Assembly (NCBI GenBank): GCA_004297235.1
Contig: SCUR01000033.1
Span: forward strand, 1-46,082
Length of the DNA: 46,082 bases
Reading direction: 5' to 3'
From: Candidatus Manganitrophaceae bacterium
GTDB lineage: Bacteria; Nitrospirota; Nitrospiria; SBBL01; Manganitrophaceae
Positions within the stretch are counted from its first letter, which is position 1. The number at the start of each line of letters is the position of its first letter. Of the stretch, positions 1 through 6,729 are shown piece after piece. The position numbers were made by a program, and so were the translations under genes. Under the pieces are notes generated by a model. The model did not search any database. It was not told the DNA's origin and saw nothing but the letters and a program-made list of their open reading frames with translations.

Positions 1-21
1 TGCTTGCCCGCTCGAATCAAC

Positions 22-67
22 ACCCCCAAAAGGGGGCTGGACAGCCCGGCTTGGATCATGGTTGTAT
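22..67 (+). promoter_or_regulatory. G-box promoter 1 (flipped orientation)
   Basis: A 16-bp box at 22-37 (ACCCCCA-AA-AGGGGGC) abuts a -35-like TGGACA at 38-43. A weak -10 TTGTAT follows at 62-67 after 18 bp. It would drive the small helical protein and CheR-type gene. The AA centre marks the reversed orientation shared with the boxes at 16240 and 21867. The -10 is the poorest of this group. A leftward promoter out of the window is also possible, because GTTGAT follows the box on the other strand. Confidence 0.5.
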
Positions 68-174
68 CGAATGTAAGGTGTCGTCTTAAGTGAAAACCGA
101 GCAGCCAGCGATCAGCTAAGTCTTTTAATCATTCGCTAAAAGCTGACCGCTTATTTTTCTTAATGGAGGAGAGA

Positions 175-414
175 ATGGCCCTTCCCAAACAGTTAGAAGC
201 GGCGGCCGCGCGCCTCGAAGAGGCAACCTGGCGGATCGACCAAGCGCGAAACAAGCCTTTGTCGCTGGAGAGCCTTCACGAATGGCTGAACGCGCTGACC
301 GATTTTTCGCTGGCCCAATCGGAGATCCATCAGCTCAACAACGAATCGATCCATGAGAAGCTTCATGAGCTGGCCGGACAGGTGCATCTTAAATTCAGAT
401 CGACCGGAACGTAA
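175..414 (+). CDS. small helical protein of unknown function
   Basis: This encodes 79 residues, mostly charged and predicted alpha-helical, with no signal peptide, cysteines or recognisable domain. An upstream in-frame ATG at 163 exists, but GGAGGAG at 165-171 sits ideally in front of the ATG at 175, so the later start is chosen. The gene lies 30 bp before a CheR-type methyltransferase and about 100 bp after a G-box promoter, so the two probably form one transcript. The leucine- and glutamine-rich helices could be a small protein-interaction module. I do not recognise the family. Confidence 0.6.
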   Translation: MALPKQLEAAAARLEEATWRIDQARNKPLSLESLHEWLNALTDFSLAQSEIHQLNNESIHEKLHELAGQVHLKFRSTGT

Positions 415-444
415 AGGAGTCGGTCGTCTTCGTATCGGGCTGTG

Positions 445-1269
445 ATGAACGATGCCGAATGCGTCGCGTTCCTGCAGGCGAATTTGCCGCGGCTGCATCT
501 GCGGTGGCCCGGTTTTCGGAAGATCCGCCGGATCGTCTGCAAGCGGATCGACCGCCGCTTAAAGGAGCTCGGCCTCTCCGGCATCGTTCCGTACCGCGCT
601 TATCTGGAAAGCCATCCGGCCGAATGGAAGGTGGTCGATGCCTTCTGCCGGATTCCGATCTCTCGTTTCTATCGAGACAGGGGGGTGTTTCAATTCCTGG
701 AGCAGGAGGCCTTGTCCCGATTGGCCGAGCGGGCGATCGCGGACGGCGAAGCGGCCTTGCGCTGCTGGAGCGTGGGGTGCGCCTCTGGAGAGGAGCCATA
801 CACCTTGGCGATTCTCTGGAAACATGCGTTCGCCTTTCGATTCCCGTTGCTGGCGATTCGGATTCTGGCCACCGATGCAGAACCGGAGATGGTCGTGCGG
901 GCCGAGCGCGGCTGCTACCTGGCGAGCAGCCTCAAGGAGCTTCCCGAAGCGTGGCGAAGTGAGGCATTTGTTCCTTTCGGCGAGGAGTTCTGTATCAAGC
1001 CGGCCTATCGGAAGGGGCTGACCTTTCTGCTGCAGGACATTCGGGAGGCCGCGCCGGAGGGGCCGTTTCATCTGATCCTCTGCCGGAATCTTCTCTTCAC
1101 CTATTTCGATGAGACGCTCCAGCGGAAACTTCTCAATACGATCCTCGATCGGCTGGTTCCGGGGGGCGCCTTCGTGATCGGTCGCACGGAGAATCTCCCG
1201 GAAGGGGACTTTGGATTGGAGGCATGGTCGAAGCGGGCGGGGGTTTATCGGAAGGTTTTTGAACGGTAG
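445..1269 (+). CDS. CheR-type protein-glutamate methyltransferase
   Basis: About 274 residues matching the CheR family of SAM-dependent methyltransferases, which methylate glutamates of chemotaxis receptors. The N-terminal helical domain is followed by RFYRD near residue 75. The SAM-binding loop is SVGCASGEEPYTLA near residues 108-121, with a late segment LILCRNLLFTYF typical of CheR. GTG at 442 and ATG at 445 are adjacent; ATG is preferred. No receptor, CheA, CheW or CheB gene is nearby, so it may serve a non-chemotaxis signalling pathway or a distant cluster. The family call is firm; the target is unknown. Confidence 0.85.
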   Translation: MNDAECVAFLQANLPRLHLRWPGFRKIRRIVCKRIDRRLKELGLSGIVPYRAYLESHPAEWKVVDAFCRIPISRFYRDRGVFQFLEQEALSRLAERAIADGEAALRCWSVGCASGEEPYTLAILWKHAFAFRFPLLAIRILATDAEPEMVVRAERGCYLASSLKELPEAWRSEAFVPFGEEFCIKPAYRKGLTFLLQDIREAAPEGPFHLILCRNLLFTYFDETLQRKLLNTILDRLVPGGAFVIGRTENLPEGDFGLEAWSKRAGVYRKVFER

Positions 1270-1319
1270 CGATTCATGACGAAGCGCCGCGTCATCATTG
1301 AACCGGGCATGGAGGGAAA

Positions 1320-1814
1320 ATGGGTAAAGAAGGAAAAAAGGATAGGGCGTGCCAATTGATCGCGTTGATGTTCACAACGCTGCTCTTGATGACGGTCGCG
1401 ATCGCCCCGGCTCTACAGGCCGAAGCGCCGAATGCAGCGGTTGATCCGGGCCGGCCGGCCGATTCCCGCGTCCCGCTTAACCTTCCGCCCGCCGTACGGG
1501 AGGTGATGGATCAGACGATGCGGGAGCATCTGGAGGCGCTTCAAAAGATCCTCGCGGCGATGGCCGGAGGAAAATACGACGAGGCCGCCTCTTTGGCGCA
1601 CGAGGAATTGGGGTTTCCGAAGCACCACCAGGTCATGCAGCGGGAGCAGGGGGCCGTCTTCCCGAAGCGATATCAGGAGATGGCGATGGATCATCACCGG
1701 AAGGCGGAGGATCTCGCGAAAGCGCTCTCTTCCAAAGAGATGAACAAGATCCTCCCCGCCCTCGATCAGACGATTATCGGCTGCGTGAACTGCCATCGCG
1801 TCTTTAAACAGTAA
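1320..1814 (+). CDS. periplasmic cytochrome c'-like haem protein
   Basis: 164 residues. A basic N-terminus and hydrophobic segment (residues 15-32) ending ALQAEA form a Sec signal peptide. The mature part is helical and ends with the haem-binding motif CVNCH, seven residues' length from the C-terminus (CVNCHRVFKQ). A single CXXCH at the extreme C-terminus of a helical protein is the signature of class II cytochromes (c'/c-556). The likely location is the periplasm, with a role in electron transfer or gas/NO binding. The start is set by GGAGGG just upstream at 1311-1316. It is a single gene between a methyltransferase and convergent TrmO. Confidence 0.8.
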   Translation: MGKEGKKDRACQLIALMFTTLLLMTVAIAPALQAEAPNAAVDPGRPADSRVPLNLPPAVREVMDQTMREHLEALQKILAAMAGGKYDEAASLAHEELGFPKHHQVMQREQGAVFPKRYQEMAMDHHRKAEDLAKALSSKEMNKILPALDQTIIGCVNCHRVFKQ

Positions 1815-1870
1815 GTAGCCTCCGACACCGGATCAATTGGGGATCTCTACAAATCAAAGCTGTCGGAACC

Positions 1871-2311
1871 TCAGCGCTTCTCCCCCAGCCAGCCGGAGCC
1901 GGCCTCCGGCCGGCAATCGAAATGGAGGAGGTACGGCTTGATATCGAGCACCGGCGTTCCGTCCAAAACATCGACGCCGCGCACGAAAAGGGTCGATCCC
2001 TCCCGGCGAAGCAGCTCCACCGTGAGGAGGCCGATGGCGTTGGGGCGATGGGGGGAGCGGGTCGCGAACACCCCCCGCTTCTGTTCCTGTCCAGGTGGAA
2101 TGACTTGCAGCGGCTTGGCGGTGCTTTTGTGAAAGGCGAAAATGACGATCAGATGGGTGAAACGCTCGATATCGAGAAGGCCCTCTTCGTAGGCCGGATC
2201 GATCCGAATGCTTCCCTCCGCGGTCGGCGCCTCCCCCAGGTTCTTGGGGATCGCCTCCACGCTTTGATAGGGTGTCCGAAATTCTCCGATCGGTGAAAAA
2301 GTGAAAGTCAT
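1871..2311 (-). CDS. trmO: TrmO-type tRNA methyltransferase (TsaA/YaeB family)
   Basis: About 147 residues of the TrmO/TsaA family, which methylates N6-threonylcarbamoyladenosine in tRNA using SAM. Visible family features are PIGEFRTPY at the N-terminus, FTHLIVIFAFHKS in the middle, RGVFATRSPHRPNAIGL and the GTPVLDIKPYL segment. The open frame extends upstream to 2401, but GAGGAG lies six bases before the ATG at 2311 and the family's usual start matches there. It is convergent with the cytochrome c' gene. The protein stops soon after KPYL, so it is the short form without the extra C-terminal domain of E. coli YaeB. Confidence 0.88.
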   Translation of the reverse strand: MTFTFSPIGEFRTPYQSVEAIPKNLGEAPTAEGSIRIDPAYEEGLLDIERFTHLIVIFAFHKSTAKPLQVIPPGQEQKRGVFATRSPHRPNAIGLLTVELLRREGSTLFVRGVDVLDGTPVLDIKPYLLHFDCRPEAGSGWLGEKR

Positions 2312-2401
2312 CGGATGCTCCTCATCACTTCCGAAATGACTCTTCATGGTTTCTGTCCATCGTTTGCACCTCTTGTTTGTTTTCAATAAAACGGGATTCA
2401 T

Positions 2402-2575
2402 CTAAACGCGCCCGACACGGTCTGCCTCGATGCAACCAGGAGAAACGCAGCCACACCCACCAGGATGATGGTCGCTCCGGAGGGAAGATCGAGAAGATAC
2501 GAGAGGAGCAGTCCCGACACGATGAAGATCTCCCCCGCGATCACACGAGTTTGGCTGAGCCTTTCGTTCAGTCTC
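2402..2575 (-). pseudogene. C-terminal remnant of a metal ABC transporter permease (ZnuB/MntB type)
   Basis: Read leftward from about 2575, one frame gives RVIAGEIFIVSGLLLSYLLD, then LPSGATIILVGVAAFLLVAS and a stop at 2402-2404. This is the last membrane segment pair of ABC-3 family Zn/Mn permeases, including the SGLLLSYLLDLPSGATIIL pattern. There is no start codon or upstream domain; the fragment begins abruptly beside a leftward G-box promoter. I read it as the tail of a deleted transporter operon, with the break near 2575-2585. Confidence 0.7.
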
Positions 2576-2614
2576 TCTTAAGCGCAAAGTGAAAACAATG
2601 CCCCGAAAGGGGGA
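2570..2614 (-). promoter_or_regulatory. G-box promoter 2b (leftward, decayed)
   Basis: On the minus strand the box TCCCCCT-TT-CGGGGCA (2614-2599) abuts TTGTTT (2598-2593). The expected -10 position holds GAGACT (2575-2570), a poor match. It points into the metal-permease remnant, so it probably once drove that transporter and is losing its -10. The right half CGGGGCA is identical to that of the rightward promoter at 2668. Confidence 0.5.
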
Positions 2615-2667
2615 CTCCCGCCGATTGAGAATGCACGCCGGCCGCGCCCCTCACCCATTGACTGTAA

Positions 2668-2713
2668 ACACTCCTTCGGGGCATTGATCGCTTTTTTAGG
2701 ATTCATTCAGAAT
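2668..2713 (+). promoter_or_regulatory. G-box promoter 2a
   Basis: The box ACACTCC-TT-CGGGGCA (2668-2683) abuts TTGATC (2684-2689). CAGAAT at 2708-2713 follows after 18 bp. It would start transcription near 2720, about 70 bases before the ATG of the OB-like periplasmic protein. With the opposite box at 2599 it makes a divergent promoter pair. Confidence 0.65.
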
Positions 2714-2791
2714 AAAGAATGTCCCACTGGAACGATGGAGTACGAGCACGATCTGAAGAAGTGTTCGTCTCAACCATAGATGGAGGAGAAA

Positions 2792-3247
2792 ATGAAAAGG
2801 ATCAAAATAGTCTTGGTTGCGATCTCTGTGATCACCCTTTTTCTGTCCGCTGAATCTTTTGCGAAGAAAGGGATGTCGAAAGGAAGCGGCGGATGGGGAC
2901 CCGGCACAAATTACAGCAAGATGTATGACCCGGCCACTGTCGAAACGATCCGTGGAGAGGTGGTCGGCGTGGAGAAGATCACCCCGATGAAAGGGATGTC
3001 TTACGGCGTCCATTTGATGGTGAAAACGGACAAGGAGACGATCCCCGTCCACCTGGGACCGGGATGGTTCATCGAGAACCAGGACATAGATATTAAGCCA
3101 AAGGATCAGGTGGAGGTGAAAGGCTCAAGAATCACCTTTGACGGAAAACCGGCCCTCATCGCCCGGGAGGTGAAGAAGGGAGAGGAGACGCTGACCCTCC
3201 GAAACGAGGAGGGCTTCCCTGTTTGGAGCGGCGCGAGGCGCCGCTAG
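2792..3247 (+). CDS. secreted OB-fold-like protein
   Basis: 151 residues. A signal peptide (MKRIKIVLVAISVITLF onward, ending near SFAKK) precedes a glycine-rich stretch, then TVETIRGEVVGVEKITPMKG, a mid segment TIPVHLGPGWFIENQDIDI, and the ending LRNEEGFPVWSG. This pattern recurs in Desulfobacterota and similar bacteria as an unnamed small beta-barrel (OB-like) periplasmic protein; I know no experimental function. The ATG at 2792 is chosen because GGAGGAG lies just upstream, not the ATG at 2780. It stands alone behind a G-box promoter. Confidence 0.75.
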   Translation: MKRIKIVLVAISVITLFLSAESFAKKGMSKGSGGWGPGTNYSKMYDPATVETIRGEVVGVEKITPMKGMSYGVHLMVKTDKETIPVHLGPGWFIENQDIDIKPKDQVEVKGSRITFDGKPALIAREVKKGEETLTLRNEEGFPVWSGARRR

Positions 3248-3474
3248 ACGGTAGACTTTCTGACCCAAACCGGCCTTTTGCAGGTGTTGAGACCGATCAG
3301 TTTGTTGAGCGGGCAGAAACCTGTCAAGGCGGTGATGAATGCAATCGCAGCCAGCGCGAAGAGAATCCCCTTGGCGATGGCCGATCCGACGAAAAAGAGT
3401 CCCAGGGCGGCGAAAATCACCCCGAGAACGATCCGAACGGATCTGTCCGCGCCGCATACATTTCGTTCATACAT
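3244..3474 (-). CDS. DUF2892 inner-membrane protein
   Basis: 77 residues. MYERNVCGADRSVRIVLG is the DUF2892 signature at the N-terminus, followed by two hydrophobic helices (about residues 13-32 and 36-50). TGFCPLNKLIGLNTC, with its two cysteines, matches the family's C-terminal end. Members occur alone or fused to rhodanese domains. The start at 3474 is supported by GGAGGG seven bases upstream; longer readings to 3534 lack a ribosome site. The leftward half of the bidirectional G-box at 3601 probably drives it. Confidence 0.85.
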   Translation of the reverse strand: MYERNVCGADRSVRIVLGVIFAALGLFFVGSAIAKGILFALAAIAFITALTGFCPLNKLIGLNTCKRPVWVRKSTV

Positions 3475-3570
3475 GTTCGTTCCCTCCGTTTTGGTCATCA
3501 TTTCATTATAGGTAATGGAGCTCGGCACGATCAATGGCGACTCACAGGTTCATTCCCGGCCCTCAAGTTT

Positions 3571-3646
3571 ATCTTCGGAGAAATGAATCGATCGCCGCAA
3601 TCCCTCGTTTGGGGGATTGTCTGATCTATTTCAACTGCTGCATGAT
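3571..3646. promoter_or_regulatory. G-box promoter 3, bidirectional
   Basis: The box TCCCTCG-TT-TGGGGGA (3601-3616) is flanked by -35 hexamers on both sides. To the right are TTGTCT (3617-3622) and CATGAT (3641-3646) after 18 bp, toward archease-rtcB. To the left are TTGCGG (3600-3595) and GAAGAT (3576-3571) after 18 bp, toward DUF2892. The wider sequence is an inverted repeat, AATCCC...GGGATT. One bound factor could serve both genes. Confidence 0.65.
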
Positions 3647-3714
3647 GAAGCAAGGACTTCAAATATAGCTGTCCAATCCCTTTAACGATGAGGTCCCGCG
3701 CGAGGTCATGCAGG

Positions 3715-4134
3715 ATGGAGGCACATTGGGAGCACTTTCCCCACGAGGCCGATATGGGGGTGCGGGGCGTAGGCGCAACGAAAGAGGAAGCCTTTGAGCA
3801 GTCGGCCGTTGCATTAACCGCGATCATCACCGATCCGCAATCGGTGAAATCGGAAATGTCGGTGGAGATTTCCTGCGAAGCTCCTGATGATGAGCTTTGT
3901 CTGGTTGATTGGCTCAATGCGCTGGTCTATGAAATGGCCACTCGAAAGATGCTCTTTGGACGATTCAAGGTCACACTCAACGGTTCTCGTCTGCATGGAA
4001 CCGCCTGGGGCGAGAAGATCGATGCGGCACGCCACCAACCGGCCGTGGAGGTCAAAGGGGCCACCTACACGGCCCTTCGGGTTCAGCGGGATCAGAAGGG
4101 TCTCTGGATCGCTCAGTGTGTGGTCGATGTTTGA
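3715..4134 (+). CDS. archease, RtcB activating partner
   Basis: About 140 residues. The N-terminus WEHFPHEADMGVRGVGAT is the archease signature, containing metal-binding His and Asp. LVDWLNALVYEM lies mid-protein, and the late section has GEKID. Archease speeds guanylylation and turnover of the RNA ligase RtcB. An earlier ATG at 3688 has no ribosome site; the ATG at 3715 fits the family's normal N-terminus, with GAGG about nine bases upstream. It lies 21 bp upstream of rtcB in the same direction, behind a G-box promoter. Family length is normal. Confidence 0.88.
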   Translation: MEAHWEHFPHEADMGVRGVGATKEEAFEQSAVALTAIITDPQSVKSEMSVEISCEAPDDELCLVDWLNALVYEMATRKMLFGRFKVTLNGSRLHGTAWGEKIDAARHQPAVEVKGATYTALRVQRDQKGLWIAQCVVDV

Positions 4135-4155
4135 TCTCTGAATCTGAGGACTCTG

Positions 4156-5586
4156 ATGGATCTGACACAGCTCACGCGGAAATCGGAATGGGAGTGGTGG
4201 ATCGCGCCGTTCGGAAAGATGCGCGTCCCCGGAATCATCTACGCCAGCGAGGCGTTGATCCGGGAGATGGACATGAAGGTCTACGAGCAGGTCGTCAACG
4301 TCGCCACGTTGCCGGGAATCGTCCAGGCCTCTTACGCCATGCCCGATGCCCATTGGGGCTACGGTTTTCCGATCGGCGGGGTCGCCGCCTTCGATCCGGA
4401 CGAAGGGGGGGTGATCTCGGCAGGGGGAGTCGGGTTCGACATCTCCTGCGGTGTTCGCTGCCTTCAGACCGGCCTGACCTTGAAAGAGATCGAGCCGTTC
4501 AAAGAACGGCTGGCCGACCGTCTCTTTCACAAAATCCCGGCGGGGGTGGGGAGCCATGGCCGCCTTCATCTGAGCATGAAAGAAATGGATGAGATGCTCG
4601 CCGGCGGGGCCCAATGGGCGGTGGCGCAGGGGTACGGCACCCTTCAAGATCTCGATCGGATCGAGGAGAAAGGATGTATGAGGGAGGCGAGGCCCGATCA
4701 GGTCTCCGAGCAGGCGAAGAAGCGCCAGCAGGACGAGGTCGGAACCCTCGGCTCCGGAAACCACTACCTGGAGATCCAGCGGGTGGTGGCGGTTTACGCC
4801 CCCGAGATCGCCTCGGCTTATGGCGTGCGCGAAGGGGAGATGGTGATCAGTATCCATTGCGGCTCGCGCGGACTGGGGCATCAGATCGGGACCGAATTCT
4901 TGAGGACGATGGCGGTCGCCGCCGCGCAGCATGGGATTGAACTTCCCGATCGGGAGCTCGCCTGCGCGCCGATTCGATCGGACGTCGGCCGGGATTACCT
5001 CGGCGCGATGCGCGCGGCGATCAACTGCGCCCTCGCCAATCGTCAGGTGCTCACCCATCTGGTCAGACAGGTTTTCTCCGAAATCTTCCCGGCGGCGGCG
5101 CTTCCGCTCCTCTACGACGTTTCGCACAACACCTGCAAGGTGGAAGAACATCTCGTCGGGCGCGAGAAGAAGCCGCTCTATGTCCACCGCAAGGGGGCGA
5201 CGCGCGCCTTCGGGCCGGGCCATCCCGATCTTCCCGAACCGCTGCGGGCGGTGGGCCAGCCGGTTCTGATCGGCGGCACCATGGGGACCGCCTCGTATAT
5301 CCTGGCGGGGACCGAAGAGAGCATGGCCCGCTCCTTCGGATCGGCCTGTCATGGCGCGGGCCGGAGCATGAGCCGGCATCAGGCGACCCGCGAGTGGCGG
5401 GGGCGGGAGGTGATCGATCAACTCGCGGAACGGGGGATTCTGATCCGAAGCGTTTCGTATCGCGGAGTCGCGGAGGAAGCGCCGGGAGCCTACAAAGATG
5501 TGGCGGCGGTCGCCGAAGCTGCCGATCAGGCGGGGCTGGCACGGAAGGTGGCGCGATTGGAGCCGTTGGTCTGCGTCAAAGGCTAG
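4156..5586 (+). CDS. rtcB: RNA-splicing ligase RtcB
   Basis: 476 residues of the RtcB 3'-phosphate/5'-OH RNA ligase family, which uses GTP and Mn2+ to seal broken RNA. Visible landmarks are GGVGFDISCGVRC near residues 90-102 (metal-binding Asp and Cys), GSGNHYLEIQ near 197, SIHCGSRGLGHQ near 231, DVSHNTCKVEEH in the C-terminal half, and SACHGAGRSMSR near 395, which carries the histidine that forms the GMP intermediate. All key residues are present, and length is normal. It follows archease directly, so it probably repairs RNA under stress. No rtcA or rtcR gene is adjacent; control looks G-box-based rather than sigma-54/RtcR. Confidence 0.95.
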   Translation: MDLTQLTRKSEWEWWIAPFGKMRVPGIIYASEALIREMDMKVYEQVVNVATLPGIVQASYAMPDAHWGYGFPIGGVAAFDPDEGGVISAGGVGFDISCGVRCLQTGLTLKEIEPFKERLADRLFHKIPAGVGSHGRLHLSMKEMDEMLAGGAQWAVAQGYGTLQDLDRIEEKGCMREARPDQVSEQAKKRQQDEVGTLGSGNHYLEIQRVVAVYAPEIASAYGVREGEMVISIHCGSRGLGHQIGTEFLRTMAVAAAQHGIELPDRELACAPIRSDVGRDYLGAMRAAINCALANRQVLTHLVRQVFSEIFPAAALPLLYDVSHNTCKVEEHLVGREKKPLYVHRKGATRAFGPGHPDLPEPLRAVGQPVLIGGTMGTASYILAGTEESMARSFGSACHGAGRSMSRHQATREWRGREVIDQLAERGILIRSVSYRGVAEEAPGAYKDVAAVAEAADQAGLARKVARLEPLVCVKG

Positions 5587-5654
5587 ATCGTCTGTGGTTT
5601 CACGTTTGTTGCTGGACCGATGGACTTAAAGCTGAACCGGTCGCTCCGGTAAAA

Positions 5655-5699
5655 CCCTCCTTTCGGGGGGTTGTGCTTCCCTTTTTGATTCCTGAAAAT
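5655..5699 (+). promoter_or_regulatory. G-box promoter 4
   Basis: The box CCCTCCT-TT-CGGGGGG (5655-5670) abuts TTGTGC (5671-5676). GAAAAT (5694-5699) follows after 17 bp. The predicted start near 5706 gives a leader of about 65 bases to the FmdB zinc-ribbon gene. Confidence 0.65.
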
Positions 5700-5771
5700 T
5701 AAAACAAGGCCGGCTATTTTTGGGCAAAAGTGGCGATCGATCAGAATCGCCTCTTCTCAGAGGAGGGGAAG

Positions 5772-5936
5772 ATGCCGCTCTACGAATATGAGTGCCAGAA
5801 CTGCAAAAAAGTATTCACCGAGGTGTTAACGTTGAAGGAGCATGAAAAGGGGGAGATTGCCTGCCCCAGCTGCGGTTCCAAGGAGGTGAGGCAGCTGATC
5901 AGTTCATTTATCGCCCATACGGCGAGTAAAACCTGA
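5772..5936 (+). CDS. FmdB-family zinc-ribbon protein
   Basis: 54 residues: MPLYEYECQNCKKVFTEVLT at the start, then CPSCGS. The two CXXC pairs (ECQNC and CPSC) form a single zinc ribbon as in the FmdB/CxxC regulatory protein family (Zn_ribbon_8). The family is linked to regulation in some methylotrophs but is generally uncharacterised. The ATG at 5772 follows GGAGGGGAAG; upstream in-frame readings lie inside the leader. It stands alone behind G-box promoter 4. Confidence 0.85.
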   Translation: MPLYEYECQNCKKVFTEVLTLKEHEKGEIACPSCGSKEVRQLISSFIAHTASKT

Positions 5937-6078
5937 TCCATTCCTTAAAGTATTCAGATTCTTTGACAGGGAAAGATGCTGAATGAAATTTTCCGAGCAG
6001 GATATTGGTCACACGCAAGATCAATGGAACGGACAGAGCAAGGTAAATGGATCTTTATTAAAAACAGGAGGGAAGACG

Positions 6079-6519
6079 ATGAAGTGTAAAGATGTGATGA
6101 CAAAAAATCCAAAAAGTGCTTCAAGCTCCGCCAGCGCACAACAGGCGGCACAGCTGATGAAACAGGAGAACATCGGCATCCTGCCGGTGATCGATGAGAA
6201 GACACAGAAATTGGCCGGGGTGGTAACCGATCGTGATCTCTGCCTGGGGGTCATCGCCAGTGGGAAAAACCCCAGTGAAGCGAAGCTCTCCGAGTTCATG
6301 AGCAAAAATCCTTTTACTTGCAATCCGGAAGATGATCTTCAAAAGGCGGAACAGTACATGAAGCAGCATCACGTCGGCCGGATTCCGGTGGTCGATCAAA
6401 ATGGCACCTGTATCGGAATCATCTCTCAGGCCGATATTGCCATCAAGGGAGCACAGCCCCAAGCGTTTTATGAAACTTTCCGGGAGGTCGCCAAGCGATC
6501 GACTCGGGCCGCTGCATAG
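6079..6519 (+). CDS. tandem CBS-domain protein
   Basis: 146 residues made almost entirely of two CBS motifs: MKCKDVMTKNPKSAS to about residue 65, and SEFMSKNPFTCNPEDDLQKA to about 133. HHVGRIPVVDQNGTCIGIIS is a typical CBS strand-helix. Such stand-alone pairs bind adenine nucleotides and act as energy sensors. The start at 6079 follows GGAGGG; the open frame reaches back to 5983 without support. A TTGACA at 5963-5968 may be a -35, but no convincing -10 follows. A terminator lies after the gene. Confidence 0.85.
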   Translation: MKCKDVMTKNPKSASSSASAQQAAQLMKQENIGILPVIDEKTQKLAGVVTDRDLCLGVIASGKNPSEAKLSEFMSKNPFTCNPEDDLQKAEQYMKQHHVGRIPVVDQNGTCIGIISQADIAIKGAQPQAFYETFREVAKRSTRAAA

Positions 6520-6565
6520 AGGCGCTCCGGAGGATTGTTTGAAGGGTGGATCTCGTGACGAAATT

Positions 6566-6606
6566 GCGGCGGGGATGAGATCGCTCTTGTCCCCGCCGCT
6601 CCTGTT
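6566..6606 (+). terminator. rho-independent terminator after the CBS gene
   Basis: A perfect 10-bp stem, GCGGCGGGGA at 6566-6575 and TCCCCGCCGC at 6590-6599, encloses a 14-base loop and is followed by a short T-rich run (TCCTGTTTT). It separates the CBS gene from the ftsH promoter. Confidence 0.7.
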
Positions 6607-6619
6607 TTCAAAAGAGAGG

Positions 6620-6664
6620 TACCTCTTTCGGGGGGTTGTCCCTTCTCCGAAATAGAGTGACAAT
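6620..6664 (+). promoter_or_regulatory. G-box promoter 5 (ftsH)
   Basis: The box TACCTCT-TT-CGGGGGG (6620-6635) abuts TTGTCC (6636-6641). GACAAT (6659-6664) follows after 17 bp. The predicted start near 6671 gives a leader of about 59 bases. The left half fits the NarL heptamer pattern TACYYMT exactly. This is one of the clearest copies. Confidence 0.72.
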
Positions 6665-6729
6665 GAAAACAGAAGCCCGAAGAACGAAGAGAGCTATTTC
6701 GGTCTTCTGAGCAAAGGGTGGTAAAACCG

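Noticed and set aside
2599..2690. Possible mini transposon (inverted ends CAATGCCCCGAAAG and CTTCGGGGCATTG)
   Set aside because: No target-site duplication is visible, and each end matches the promoter pattern, including the -35, found singly elsewhere.
3814..5421. A 535-codon open frame on the minus strand
   Set aside because: It is the shadow of archease and rtcB; the opposite strand has clear catalytic motifs and ribosome sites.
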